DNA from: Winogradskyella sp.
Lineage (GTDB): Bacteria; Bacteroidota; Bacteroidia; Flavobacteriales; Flavobacteriaceae
Length of the DNA stretch: 64,000 bases
NCBI GenBank assembly: GCA_004211785.1
Contig: SHBX01000001.1
Coordinates: 1 to 64,000, forward strand
Direction of reading: 5' to 3'
Part shown: piece after piece, positions 17,544 to 25,719 of the stretch
Position numbering within the stretch: position 1 is the stretch's first letter
Layout of the letters: each line of letters opens with the position of its first letter
Position numbers and translations under genes: made by a program
The notes under the pieces: model-generated
The model's input: only the letters and a program-made list of their open reading frames with translations
The model's database searches: none
What the model was told of the DNA's origin: nothing

Positions 17544-17559
17544 TGTTCCACGTGGAACA
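17544..17559. other. parS-like ParB-binding palindrome, copy 2
   Basis: This is the same perfect 16-bp palindrome TGTTCCACGTGGAACA, nine bases after the mnmG stop codon and 1912 bases from copy 1. Two identical perfect copies so close together make chance very unlikely. Confidence 0.85.
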
Positions 17560-17581
17560 TCAAATATAAACATCCATATTT

Positions 17582-17606
17582 GTTATTCTGAACTTGATTC
17601 AGAATC
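17582..17606. repeat. Short interspersed inverted repeat
   Basis: ATTCTGAA (17585-17592) and TTCAGAAT (17598-17605) form a hairpin around CTTGA. The unit resembles a repeat often found between genes in flavobacterial genomes (ATTCTGAACTTGTTTCAGAATC-like, from general knowledge). It ends just before the methyltransferase start and could form a hairpin in its leader. Confidence 0.6.
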
Positions 17607-17615
17607 TTGTTTCAA

Positions 17616-18467
17616 ATGAAAAACAACAATCAATTCCTTAAAGTAAAAGACCATTCTGTTTCTGGAGAATCATTTGATTTAATATTAAATGAAGAACAAG
17701 ATATTCTTATAACTTCTCCACAGCCTAAACTAGAGAATCTTGGAGCGTATTATAAAAGCGAAGACTACATTTCGCATACAGATTCGAACAGAAACCTCCT
17801 TGAACAAGTTTACCATTTGGTTAGAAAGAGTGCTTTAAAAAAGAAATTGAGGTTAATTAATTCATTCAAAAATGAAGAGAAAAATCTTTTGGATATAGGA
17901 TGTGGTACTGGGGATTTTTTAGAAACAGCTAAAAATAACGGTTGGCAAATAACAGGAATTGAGCCTGATAAAAACGCTCGCAAAATTGCAAGGTCAAAAA
18001 CCGACAATAATGTTTTTGAAACAGAGCATCTTCAAAATTTAAAACCTCAGAGCTTTGATGTTATTGCGCTTTGGCATGTCTTAGAGCATTTGCCAAATTT
18101 AGAAGAACACATTAATATTTTCAACCATCTATTAAAACCAAATGGACGTATAGTGATTGCTGTACCAAACTATAAAAGTTATGATGCAGAATATTATAAA
18201 TCATTTTGGGCTGCTTATGATGCGCCAAGACACCTTTGGCATTTTTCTCAAAACGGAATGAAACGTATTTTTAAAGAAAAAGGATTTTTATCAGATAGAA
18301 TTTATCCAATGCTTTTTGATTCGTTTTATGTGAGTTTACTTTCCGAAAAATATAAGTCTGGATTTATGAATCCTTTTAAAGCATTTTTGGTTGGACTGCG
18401 TTCAAATCTCAAAGCAAAAAGGACAGGAGAGTACTCGTCTTTAATTTACACCTTCAAAAAAGACTAA
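17616..18467 (+). CDS. Class I SAM-dependent methyltransferase
   Basis: The 283-residue product has the SAM-binding motif NLLDIGCGTGDFLETAK (about residues 92-108). Motif II-like acidic loop GIEPDKNARKIA and the motif III-like segment SFDVIALWHVLEHLPNLEEHI follow, then LKPNGRIVIAVPNY. This is the Methyltransf_11/23 arrangement. A short N-terminal beta region (residues 1-50) precedes it, and a basic C-terminal segment with APRHLWHFS fits relatives that act on hydroxylated or sugar substrates. The substrate is unknown. I chose the ATG at 17616 because the longer frame uses a TTG that lies against the preceding repeat. Confidence 0.82.
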   Translation: MKNNNQFLKVKDHSVSGESFDLILNEEQDILITSPQPKLENLGAYYKSEDYISHTDSNRNLLEQVYHLVRKSALKKKLRLINSFKNEEKNLLDIGCGTGDFLETAKNNGWQITGIEPDKNARKIARSKTDNNVFETEHLQNLKPQSFDVIALWHVLEHLPNLEEHINIFNHLLKPNGRIVIAVPNYKSYDAEYYKSFWAAYDAPRHLWHFSQNGMKRIFKEKGFLSDRIYPMLFDSFYVSLLSEKYKSGFMNPFKAFLVGLRSNLKAKRTGEYSSLIYTFKKD

Positions 18468-18655
18468 AACTCAAAACAAAGCGTTTTAAGAGGTTTTAGA
18501 CGAAACAAAGCACAAATCATTAAGCAGTTTTGTGTACTCTTCTAAAATGAGCGCCTATTTAGCCTATTTTTAATTGATAAAAATTATCAAACAAGCATTT
18601 TGCCATAAAGAAATGTAATAGTTGTTAAATTGCTTTCTAAACGTTCCAACTTTTA

Positions 18656-18663
18656 TACATTTG
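18656..18663 (+). promoter_or_regulatory. Candidate -7 promoter element of the Skp-like gene
   Basis: TACATTTG matches TAnnTTTG, 30 bases before the ATG at 18694. The wider gap 18468-18693 otherwise holds only a small AT-rich palindrome at 18574-18590. Confidence 0.45.
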
Positions 18664-18693
18664 CCAAAATTTAATTTCAAAAATCAGAACGAC

Positions 18694-19218
18694 ATGAAAA
18701 ATATATTTAGACTATTAGTAATTGCCATTTTATTTTCTTCTTGCCAACAGCAACAGAAAATTGGTTTTATAGATAACGGTGATGTAATTAATGATTACCA
18801 AATGAAAATTGATATCGAAAATTCTTTTAAAGTAACAAAAGAAGCTTTTGAAAAAAGAATGGATAGCATAGATAGAAATTTTCAGGTTGAAGTAAAAGCA
18901 TTTCAGTTAGCTCAAAGTAAAATGTCTCAAAAGAAGGCTCAAGAAAAATACAATGAGTTGGGTCAAAAAAACCAACAATTAACACAACAATTCCAAATAG
19001 AGCAGCAAGTGATGAAACAAGCTTTTGCTAAAGAGATGGATTCAGTTATTTCAAAAGTAAACGATTTTGTAGAAGATTATGGAAAAGAGAATGGTTACAC
19101 ATTTATTTTCGGAAAAAACGAAGCAGGTAGTGTCATGTATGGTCAAGAAGCAAGCGATTTAACCAAAACCATTACAGAAGCATTAAATGCGGATTATAAG
19201 CCAGATGGAAAAGAATAA
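18694..19218 (+). CDS. OmpH/Skp-family lipoprotein (outer-membrane protein chaperone-like)
   Basis: The 174-residue product begins with a lipoprotein signal (FRLLVIAILFSSCQQQ; lipobox cysteine near residue 16). It then has the Skp/OmpH layout: a short strand KIGFIDNGDVIND, a long charged and glutamine-rich helical hairpin, and a closing strand YTFIFGKNEAGSVMYGQEASDLT. Skp proteins hold unfolded outer-membrane proteins in the periplasm. The lipid anchor is a departure from soluble Skp but common in Bacteroidetes. The longer upstream frame is rejected because the signal peptide starts at 18694. Confidence 0.85.
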   Translation: MKNIFRLLVIAILFSSCQQQQKIGFIDNGDVINDYQMKIDIENSFKVTKEAFEKRMDSIDRNFQVEVKAFQLAQSKMSQKKAQEKYNELGQKNQQLTQQFQIEQQVMKQAFAKEMDSVISKVNDFVEDYGKENGYTFIFGKNEAGSVMYGQEASDLTKTITEALNADYKPDGKE

Positions 19219-19242
19219 GAAAACAACATAAAATACTGAAAA

Positions 19243-20406
19243 TCAGATGTTTGCTCGGCTATTTTTGTGCAATAATCTTGTCAGTTTTATTGACAAATCG
19301 GTAAGGATAATTTTAGAATTACCATTGCGTTCAATGTGGTAAATAGCATCCTGAAGCTCTTTAGAAATTTCTAAGATATTGGCGTCGTGAACAAAAGGCG
19401 CAAATTTTTCTAGCTTAAAACTATCAGATTTTGGTTCTAAATAGACCAACTCATTAGCTTTATAATTAAGTAGCATGGCTTGTCTGAAGTAGTTGATGCA
19501 AAAATGCAGAAATTGTTTCTGCGTTTCACGACCTGTTTTTGCAATCTCTTCAGACCAAGCTATTAATTCTCGAATAGCAGACTTATTACCTTTGGCTTTA
19601 AAAGCAGAACGTACCCAGGCAATAAACCATTTTTCAAACTGAATGTCTTCGCTGTCTTGATAGATTAAGTCACAAGCCTTATTAAAATTCCCATTAGATT
19701 GCTGAGCAATTTTGTTTGCAACAGCTTCTTCAACTTCATAATTTTTAACCAAAGCCTCGGCGATTACAACTTCAGATAGACGCGGAAAATGTAACACTTG
19801 ACAGCGAGATCTAATGGTCCCAATAATTTGTTCTTCTTCCTCGGCAATAAGAATAAAAATGGTTTTTTCTGGCGGTTCTTCAATAAGCTTTAATAGCTTG
19901 TTGGCGCAAGCAGTATTCATTTTTTCAGCCATCCAAATAAGCATCACCTTATAACCACCTTCGTAAGACTTTAAGCTCAATGACTTTATAATATCTTGAG
20001 CCTCGTCTACGCCAATTTGTCCTTGCTTATTATCAACTCCTAGCATTTTGTACCAGTCAAATAAATTTCCATAAGGTTGTTGATCAATAAGCTGCCGCCA
20101 TTCTTCTAAAAAATGATTAGAAACAGGGTGTCGTTTCACCTTATCATTTGTCGTCACAGGAAATACAAAGTGCAAATCTGGATGCGAAAGGTTATTAAAC
20201 TTAAGATTACAGGCTTGGTTACCTTCAGTGTTTTCAGAATTTGTATTGTTACACAAAATGTATTGCACATAGGCAATTGCCATTGGCAAAGTGCCTGAGC
20301 CTTCAGGACCCACAAACAATTGTGCATGCGGAATACGGCCTGCATCTGCACTTTTTGTAAGATGACTTTTTATATGATGTTGCCCTAAAACTTCTGAAAA
20401 AAGCAT
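19243..20406 (-). CDS. holB: DNA polymerase III subunit delta' (clamp-loader)
   Basis: HolB is the non-hydrolysing stator of the clamp loader. The 387-residue protein has the AAA+ layout: VLGQHHIKSHLTKS at the N-terminus, a degenerate P-loop GPEGSGTLPMA (about 33-43) lacking the catalytic lysine, and KMNTACANKLLKLIEEPPEKTIFILIAEE, the family signature with the sensor region, ending IRSRCQVLHFPRL. The zinc-binding cysteines of gamma/tau are not arranged as in DnaX, supporting delta'. It diverges from pgk. The ATG at 20404-20406 is four bases from a TAGATTTG element, so the mRNA may be leaderless. Confidence 0.93.
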   Translation of the reverse strand: MLFSEVLGQHHIKSHLTKSADAGRIPHAQLFVGPEGSGTLPMAIAYVQYILCNNTNSENTEGNQACNLKFNNLSHPDLHFVFPVTTNDKVKRHPVSNHFLEEWRQLIDQQPYGNLFDWYKMLGVDNKQGQIGVDEAQDIIKSLSLKSYEGGYKVMLIWMAEKMNTACANKLLKLIEEPPEKTIFILIAEEEEQIIGTIRSRCQVLHFPRLSEVVIAEALVKNYEVEEAVANKIAQQSNGNFNKACDLIYQDSEDIQFEKWFIAWVRSAFKAKGNKSAIRELIAWSEEIAKTGRETQKQFLHFCINYFRQAMLLNYKANELVYLEPKSDSFKLEKFAPFVHDANILEISKELQDAIYHIERNGNSKIILTDLSIKLTRLLHKNSRANI

Positions 20407-20410
20407 AAAG

Positions 20411-20418
20411 CAAATCTA
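20411..20418 (-). promoter_or_regulatory. Candidate -7 promoter element of holB
   Basis: The - strand reads TAGATTTG then CTTT and the ATG. This is the same element-to-start spacing and the same TTTGCTTTATG junction as folB. Confidence 0.5.
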
Positions 20419-20444
20419 TGTAAAAAAATTAGCTTTCTAATCTA

Positions 20445-20452
20445 TATATTTG
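20445..20452 (+). promoter_or_regulatory. Candidate -7 promoter element of pgk
   Basis: TATATTTG matches TAnnTTTG, 18 bases before the ATG at 20471. It is divergent from the holB element. Confidence 0.55.
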
Positions 20453-20470
20453 CTCAATAAAACATATGCA

Positions 20471-21658
20471 ATGAAAACCATAAACGACATCAGTTTTAAA
20501 GATAAAAAAGCATTAATTCGTGTGGACTTTAACGTACCTCTAAATGAAAATTTTGAAGTTACTGACGATACAAGAATTCAATCTGCAAAACCTACAGTAA
20601 TTAAGATTCTTGAAGACGGAGGTAGTTGTGTTTTGATGTCTCATATGGGGCGACCAAAAGGTGTACAAGACGAGTTTTCACTACGTCATATTGTAGAGAA
20701 GATTGAAGACGTCATTGGAGTTGAAGTTAAGTTTGTAGAAGATTGTGTTGGCTCAAAGGTAGAGGAAGCGACTATGAATTTAAAACCCGGAGAAGTTTTG
20801 TTGTTAGAAAACCTCCGCTTTCACGATGAAGAAAAAGCGGGTGACAAAGCCTTTGCAGAAAAGCTTTCTAGGTTAGGAGATATATATGTAAATGATGCCT
20901 TTGGTACAGCACATAGAGCTCATGCCTCAACAACTATTGTAGCTCAGTTTTTCCCAGAAAAGAAATGCTTTGGTTACTTATTAGCTCAAGAAATAGAGAG
21001 CATTCAAAAAGTTATGGAAACTGGAGAAAAACCAGTATTAGCAGTACTTGGAGGCGCAAAAGTATCTTCAAAAATCACAATTATCGAAAATATTTTAGAT
21101 AAAGTTGACCATTTAATCATTGGAGGCGGTATGACCTTTACGTTTATAAAAGCACAAGGAGGAAGTGTTGGCGATTCTATTTGCGAAGATGATAAAATGG
21201 AGTTAGCAATAGACATTTTAAAACAAGCAGAAGCCAAAAATGTAAAAATTCATTTGCCTGTTGATGTATTAGCCGCTAATGCTTTTAGTAACGATGCAGC
21301 AACTCAAGTTGTAGATGTTAACCAAATACCTGATGGTTGGCAAGGTTTGGACGCTGGCCCAAAGTCAAAAGCAATTTTTAATGATGTTGTAAATCAGTGT
21401 AAAACTATATTATGGAACGGCCCACTAGGTGTTTTTGAGATGGAAAGCTTTGCTAGTGGAACCATAGAATTAGGTAATTCTATTGCTGAAGCGACTAAGA
21501 ATGGTGCATTTTCCTTAGTTGGTGGTGGTGATTCAGTTGCAGCAGTAAAACAGTTTGGTTTTCAAAACAAGGTAAGTTATGTTAGTACTGGTGGTGGTGC
21601 AATGCTTGAAAGTTTAGAAGGAAAAACACTACCAGGTATCGCTGCGATTCTATCCTAA
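20471..21658 (+). CDS. pgk: Phosphoglycerate kinase
   Basis: This glycolytic enzyme transfers phosphate between 1,3-bisphosphoglycerate and ADP. The 395-residue product has [15 protein letters not shown] near the N-terminus, SHMGRPKG for substrate phosphate binding, [29 protein letters not shown] and the C-terminal nucleotide loop [16 protein letters not shown] with STGGGAMLE. Length is standard for bacterial PGK. The ATG at 20471 is preferred to an upstream TTG because it precedes the family's usual opening ([21 protein letters not shown]) and because the TTG overlaps the promoter element. Confidence 0.97.
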   Translation: MKTINDISFKDKKALIRVDFNVPLNENFEVTDDTRIQSAKPTVIKILEDGGSCVLMSHMGRPKGVQDEFSLRHIVEKIEDVIGVEVKFVEDCVGSKVEEATMNLKPGEVLLLENLRFHDEEKAGDKAFAEKLSRLGDIYVNDAFGTAHRAHASTTIVAQFFPEKKCFGYLLAQEIESIQKVMETGEKPVLAVLGGAKVSSKITIIENILDKVDHLIIGGGMTFTFIKAQGGSVGDSICEDDKMELAIDILKQAEAKNVKIHLPVDVLAANAFSNDAATQVVDVNQIPDGWQGLDAGPKSKAIFNDVVNQCKTILWNGPLGVFEMESFASGTIELGNSIAEATKNGAFSLVGGGDSVAAVKQFGFQNKVSYVSTGGGAMLESLEGKTLPGIAAILS

Positions 21659-21731
21659 AAAGGTTAATTATTTAAAAATAAAGCACGATTTTAACGGCAC
21701 TTTTCGTTAGCATTGTTAAAACAATCAATAT

Positions 21732-23411
21732 ATGAGTATCAAAAATCTTTTTTTATTTACTGCTATTGTGCTGTTAAGCAGTTTTGTCTTTGCTCAGGAT
21801 TCTATTCCAAAGCCAACAAAAAAGCGCATCACAGAAGAAGATTTTATATCAGGTAAAACATATGCTATTGATACTATTATTAGCGGAGTTAAATACTACA
21901 AAGAATTTGTTCAAAAAGGAACTGAACCCAAACAGCCTAAAGCAATACCAAATACGTCTATTGACGGCAAGAACGTTAACGAAAAGACTATTCCTGCAGT
22001 AAGTGTAGGCGATACGATAAAAATAAAAACACTAGAAGATAATGAACATGCAGCCAAAATAGATGAAAAATGGCTTGAAGAATTGTATAGCAATTCACTT
22101 TACGATACGATATATAAATCTGTTACAGAGTTAGATTATAAACCTGTAGATTATCCCGAGTTATCTACAGATACATTAAAAGCAAGATTAAAACGATTAA
22201 ATGCTCGTACTCCTTTTAACATTGAATATAACCCATCTTTAGAAAGCGTTATTAAGCGTTATCTAAAAACTCGCAGAACATCTATGGAACGTCTTATGGG
22301 TTTGAGTCATTTCTACTTCCCGATGTTTGAAGAAGCTTTGGACAAAGAAGATATTCCGTTAGAAGTTAAATACTTAGCTATTGTTGAGTCAGCCTTAAAA
22401 CCAAGAGCGCGTTCACGAGTTGGCGCAACAGGTTTATGGCAGTTTATGTTTGGTACAGGAAAAGAGTATGATTTGGATGTGAGCAGCTATGTAGATGAAC
22501 GTCGCGACCCAATAAAATCAACAGAAGCCGCAGCAAAGTATTTAGCAAGATTATACAGAATTTTTGGAGACTGGGATTTGGCTCTAGCATCTTATAATTC
22601 AGGACCAGGCAATGTATCTAAAGCTATAAGACGTTCAGGTGGTTACACCAATTATTGGAATATAAGGCAAAACCTTCCACGTGAAACAGCTGGATATTTA
22701 CCTGCATTTTTAGCTACCATGTATATTTTTGAGTTTGCAGAAGAACACGGTTTTAAACCAGAGAGACCAAAGTATCAATATGTCGAAACAGATACGATTC
22801 GTGTTAAGCAAATGATAACTTTAGACCAAGTGGCTGAGGTTACGGATATAAAAATTGAAGAGCTTCAGTATTTAAACCCATCTTATAAGCTGGATATTAT
22901 TCCATTTATTGAAGATAAAAATTATACGCTTCGTTTACCGCGTTATGCAATTGGTAGTTTTGTAGCAAATGAAAATAAAATATATGCCTTTGCTAAAGCA
23001 GAATTAGATAAGCGCGAAAAGCCTTTGCCTCAGTTTTTTGAGAACGATACAAAAGTTAGATATCGTGTAAGAAGTGGTGATTACCTTGGAAAAATTGCTC
23101 GTAAGTATGGCGTCAGAGTTAGTAGCATAAAACGCTGGAATGGCTTACGAAGCAACAACCTTAAAATAGGACAAAGATTAACGATTTACCCAAAAAATCC
23201 TGGCGGTCAAGTTTCGAAGTCTACGCTTAAAACAAAGATTAAAAAACCAGCAAGTGCAGCTGGTAAAAAGACATATAAGGTCAAGTCTGGTGATTCTTTA
23301 TGGAGTATTGCACAGAAAATTTCTGGCGTTTCTGTTCAGAATTTAAAAGATTGGAACGATATTAGTAGTAATAAACTTAAAATTGGAATGACTCTTGTTG
23401 TGTCCAAGTAA
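21732..23411 (+). CDS. MltD-like lytic transglycosylase with LysM domains
   Basis: A signal peptide (MSIKNLFLFTAIVLLSSFVFAQ) marks this 559-residue protein as secreted to the periplasm. A linker runs to about 150. The SLT domain (about 165-330) contains EVKYLAIVESALKPRARS with the catalytic glutamate, GATGLWQFMFGTG and LALASYNSGPGNVSKAI, as in MltD. A degenerate LysM (near 355-400) is followed by two clear LysM peptidoglycan-binding modules (about 443-487 and 513-559, YKVKSGDSLWSIAQKI). Lytic transglycosylases cleave peptidoglycan glycan strands with 1,6-anhydro ends. Its neighbours are unrelated, so it is probably its own transcription unit. Confidence 0.92.
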   Translation: MSIKNLFLFTAIVLLSSFVFAQDSIPKPTKKRITEEDFISGKTYAIDTIISGVKYYKEFVQKGTEPKQPKAIPNTSIDGKNVNEKTIPAVSVGDTIKIKTLEDNEHAAKIDEKWLEELYSNSLYDTIYKSVTELDYKPVDYPELSTDTLKARLKRLNARTPFNIEYNPSLESVIKRYLKTRRTSMERLMGLSHFYFPMFEEALDKEDIPLEVKYLAIVESALKPRARSRVGATGLWQFMFGTGKEYDLDVSSYVDERRDPIKSTEAAAKYLARLYRIFGDWDLALASYNSGPGNVSKAIRRSGGYTNYWNIRQNLPRETAGYLPAFLATMYIFEFAEEHGFKPERPKYQYVETDTIRVKQMITLDQVAEVTDIKIEELQYLNPSYKLDIIPFIEDKNYTLRLPRYAIGSFVANENKIYAFAKAELDKREKPLPQFFENDTKVRYRVRSGDYLGKIARKYGVRVSSIKRWNGLRSNNLKIGQRLTIYPKNPGGQVSKSTLKTKIKKPASAAGKKTYKVKSGDSLWSIAQKISGVSVQNLKDWNDISSNKLKIGMTLVVSK

Positions 23412-23524
23412 ACCAATTTAAAATTTCAATGAAATGAAACGAGCATGCTAAAAAGTATATCATCAAAGACTAATGATGAATTGCGAACAGCATGTGTCTT
23501 TAAAAAAACAATAAATAGAAACAC

Positions 23525-24502
23525 ATGAAACATATTATCTCTTTTTTTTGCTTGCTATTAGTATTAAGTTGTAATGATAAAAAAGATAACATACGCTATC
23601 TCTCGGCTTCATCAGGAAACATTAATTCTATATCCGTTGTTGCAGATAACTTATTATGGGAAGATCAGGTTGGAGAGGCTGTGCGTAGTGTACTAGCGGC
23701 ACCAGCAAAAGGATTACCTCAGGAAGAACCAATGTTTTCTTTAAGGCAAATCCCAACACCTGTCTTTAGTGGTTTTGCAGCGAAGAACAGAACAGTTCTA
23801 AAAATCGAAAAAACGGATGAGTCGGGTATTTTCATAAAAGAAGATGTGTATGCAAAACCACAAACAATTGTGGTAGTAAAAGGAAAAACAGACCAGGATA
23901 TTATAAATCAACTTAAAGATAATGCACCTAAGATTATTGATGCTTTTAACAAAAGAGAAGTTGCAGAAAAGCTAAGACGCATCAATAAGTCTCTACTTAA
24001 GGACGAAGCTATGGAAAACGCCTTAGGTTTCACAATAGATATCCCGTCAGCATATAGAGTAGCTAGTGGAGACAATGATTTTTATTGGGTTAGAAAAAGT
24101 TTAAGCAATAACAAAACTATGGATTTGATGTTTTATAGCTACCCATTAGATTCAATTAGCAAGACAGATACTACAGTCGAAGATATTATTAATATGAGAG
24201 ACTCTATGATTGCTAAAGGCATTCCTGGAGAAGATGGTATGCAGATGATTACGGAAAAAGCCTACGCACCTTCAATATACGAAGCGATTATAGACAATAA
24301 ACCTGCTTATGAAATCAGAGGTGTTTGGAAAATTGCAGATGAAAAAATACCAATGGCAGGGCCATTTGTAAACTATGCTATTGAAGATAAAGTAAATAAC
24401 CGTTATTTAGTGGCAGAAGGCTATGTATATGCGCCATCACTAGATAAAAGAGAATATGTTTTTGAGCTTGAGTCGATTATAAAATCAATTAAGATTAAGT
24501 AG
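23525..24502 (+). CDS. DUF4837-family lipoprotein
   Basis: The 325-residue protein begins with a lipoprotein signal (SFFCLLLVLSCNDKKDN; lipobox cysteine near residue 16). The pattern NSISVVADNLLWEDQVGEAVRSVLAAP and a central VVVKGKTDQDIINQLKDNAPKI are characteristic of DUF4837, a Bacteroidetes family of unknown function. The body looks like two related alpha/beta halves, the second starting near ENALGFTIDIPSAYRVASGD. It follows the MltD-like gene by 113 bases and ends at a bidirectional terminator shared with tatA. Location is probably the periplasmic face of a membrane. Confidence 0.75.
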   Translation: MKHIISFFCLLLVLSCNDKKDNIRYLSASSGNINSISVVADNLLWEDQVGEAVRSVLAAPAKGLPQEEPMFSLRQIPTPVFSGFAAKNRTVLKIEKTDESGIFIKEDVYAKPQTIVVVKGKTDQDIINQLKDNAPKIIDAFNKREVAEKLRRINKSLLKDEAMENALGFTIDIPSAYRVASGDNDFYWVRKSLSNNKTMDLMFYSYPLDSISKTDTTVEDIINMRDSMIAKGIPGEDGMQMITEKAYAPSIYEAIIDNKPAYEIRGVWKIADEKIPMAGPFVNYAIEDKVNNRYLVAEGYVYAPSLDKREYVFELESIIKSIKIK

Positions 24503-24518
24503 CCAAAATAGAAATCAT

Positions 24519-24551
24519 AAAAAAGCCAACTCATTTGAGTTGGCTTTTTTT
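24519..24551. terminator. Bidirectional terminator between DUF4837 gene and tatA
   Basis: A-run, AGCCAACTCA / TGAGTTGGCT stem with a TT loop, and a run of seven T residues. It serves both convergent genes. Confidence 0.85.
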
Positions 24552-24569
24552 GTTTTATTGTTAAAGATA

Positions 24570-24746
24570 TTATTTCTCCTCTTTTTCTTCAGAAGAATCC
24601 TCTTTACTCGCGTCTTTAAATTCTTTTATCCCACTACCTAAACCTTTCATTAATTCAGGAATTTTCTTTCCACCGAATAATAAAATAATAGCGAGTCCGA
24701 TAATAACCCATTGCCATGGACCAATTGCTAGAAATATTGTAATCAT
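24570..24746 (-). CDS. tatA: Twin-arginine translocase subunit TatA/E
   Basis: TatA forms the protein-conducting part of the Tat system, which exports folded proteins. This 58-residue product has a single N-terminal membrane helix ([25 protein letters not shown]), the FGGKKIPEL hinge, an amphipathic helix [12 protein letters not shown] and an acidic tail, the whole TatA plan. The ATG at 24744-24746 is preferred over a TTG seven codons upstream, since TatA N-termini are short. No tatC is adjacent, as is common when the genes are dispersed. A TAACTTTG promoter element lies 18 bases upstream. Confidence 0.93.
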   Translation of the reverse strand: MITIFLAIGPWQWVIIGLAIILLFGGKKIPELMKGLGSGIKEFKDASKEDSSEEKEEK

Positions 24747-24764
24747 AATAATTAAATTAGACAG

Positions 24765-24772
24765 CAAAGTTA
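24765..24772 (-). promoter_or_regulatory. Candidate -7 promoter element of tatA
   Basis: The - strand reads TAACTTTG, a match to TAnnTTTG, 18 bases ahead of the chosen tatA ATG. It supports that start, because the alternative TTG start would lie at the promoter. Confidence 0.45.
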
Positions 24773-24846
24773 ATAATTAAAGTTTAATTACGGCGTTATT
24801 GCGCTAACTTTAGGATTTAATAACTTAGCAATATCGGTATTTTATA

Positions 24847-24854
24847 TACTTTTG
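24847..24854 (+). promoter_or_regulatory. Candidate -7 promoter element of the M23 peptidase gene
   Basis: TACTTTTG matches TAnnTTTG and ends seven bases before the ATG at 24862, so the transcript is expected to be leaderless or nearly so. Confidence 0.5.
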
Positions 24855-24861
24855 TTTACCT

Positions 24862-25719
24862 ATGGCTAAAAAGGAGAAAAAACTTAAAAAAAAATTACTC
24901 CACAAGTATCGTCTAGTAGTATTAAACGAAGATACTTTTGAGGAGCGCTATGCTATTAAGCTTAACAGACTCAATGTATTTGTTTTAACGGCTTTATCTG
25001 CAATTTTTTTAATTGGCTTTACAACACTTCTAATAGCGTATACACCTTTAAGAGAATATATTCCAGGATATTCTTCGACATCCTTAAAGAAGAAAGCTAC
25101 AGTTTTGACATACAAAGCAGATTCTCTACAACAACAATTATTAATTAATGACAGGTATTACGCCTCTATAAGAAAAGTACTTACAGGAGATGTAACAACT
25201 GTAGAGTTTAATAGAGATTCTATTTTAGAAGCCGCTAAAAATGAGGATATCGCAGATATTTTCCCAAACAAGGAAGATTCTTTATTGAGAGCAAAAGCAG
25301 ATAAAGAAGATAAATACAATCTTTTTGATTCTGAGACAAATAGCTCGAATTTTGTATTGTTTCCGCCTCTTAGCGGAACAATTTCTGAAGGCTATAACCT
25401 TGAAGAAAAGCATTATGCTGTAGATGTCGTTGCGCCTGAAAATACGCCTGTAAAATCTACAGCAGACGGTACCATCATATTTTCAGAATGGACAGTGTCC
25501 ACAGGCTATGTAGTTATCGTTGAACACAGTAATGAGCTTATCTCTATATATAAGCATAATCGTTCGGTGACCAAAGAGCAAGGTGATTTGGTAAAAGCGG
25601 GAGAAGTCATTGCAATGTCTGGTAACACTGGAGACCTGAGCACAGGACCACATTTACATTTTGAACTTTGGAGTAAAGGCTACCCAATTAATCCAACAAA
25701 CTTTATTGATTTCCAATAA
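24862..25719 (+). CDS. M23/LytM-family metallopeptidase, membrane-anchored
   Basis: The 285-residue protein has a basic N-terminus, one membrane helix (about 37-60) and a helical stalk. Its C-terminal LytM domain (about 170-280) has the zinc site HYAVD (H-x3-D) and HLHF, plus GNTGDLSTGPHLHFELW. M23 enzymes cut peptidoglycan cross-links, or activate amidases when degenerate; here the key metal ligands remain. It is anchored in the inner membrane with the catalytic domain in the periplasm. It overlaps the GH3 gene by one base (TAATG), so the two are co-transcribed. Confidence 0.9.
   Translation: MAKKEKKLKKKLLHKYRLVVLNEDTFEERYAIKLNRLNVFVLTALSAIFLIGFTTLLIAYTPLREYIPGYSSTSLKKKATVLTYKADSLQQQLLINDRYYASIRKVLTGDVTTVEFNRDSILEAAKNEDIADIFPNKEDSLLRAKADKEDKYNLFDSETNSSNFVLFPPLSGTISEGYNLEEKHYAVDVVAPENTPVKSTADGTIIFSEWTVSTGYVVIVEHSNELISIYKHNRSVTKEQGDLVKAGEVIAMSGNTGDLSTGPHLHFELWSKGYPINPTNFIDFQ

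Noticed and set aside
17607-17615. Upstream TTG start for the methyltransferase
   Set aside because: It lies against the interspersed hairpin repeat, and an ATG three codons later gives a normal N-terminus.
15580-17616. Possible replication origin at the mnmG/parS region
   Set aside because: No dnaA gene, cluster of DnaA boxes or AT-rich unwinding array was recognised in this window. Proximity to an origin is only inferred from parS.
18574-18590. Palindrome TTGATAAAAATTATCAA before the Skp-like gene
   Set aside because: It could be an operator, but short AT palindromes are expected in such AT-rich DNA and no second copy was seen.
22674-22689. CCTTCCACGTGAAACA, resembling parS
   Set aside because: It lies inside the MltD-like coding sequence, breaks the palindrome at the outer positions, and encodes ordinary residues of the gene. 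It could be a weak site but there is no support.
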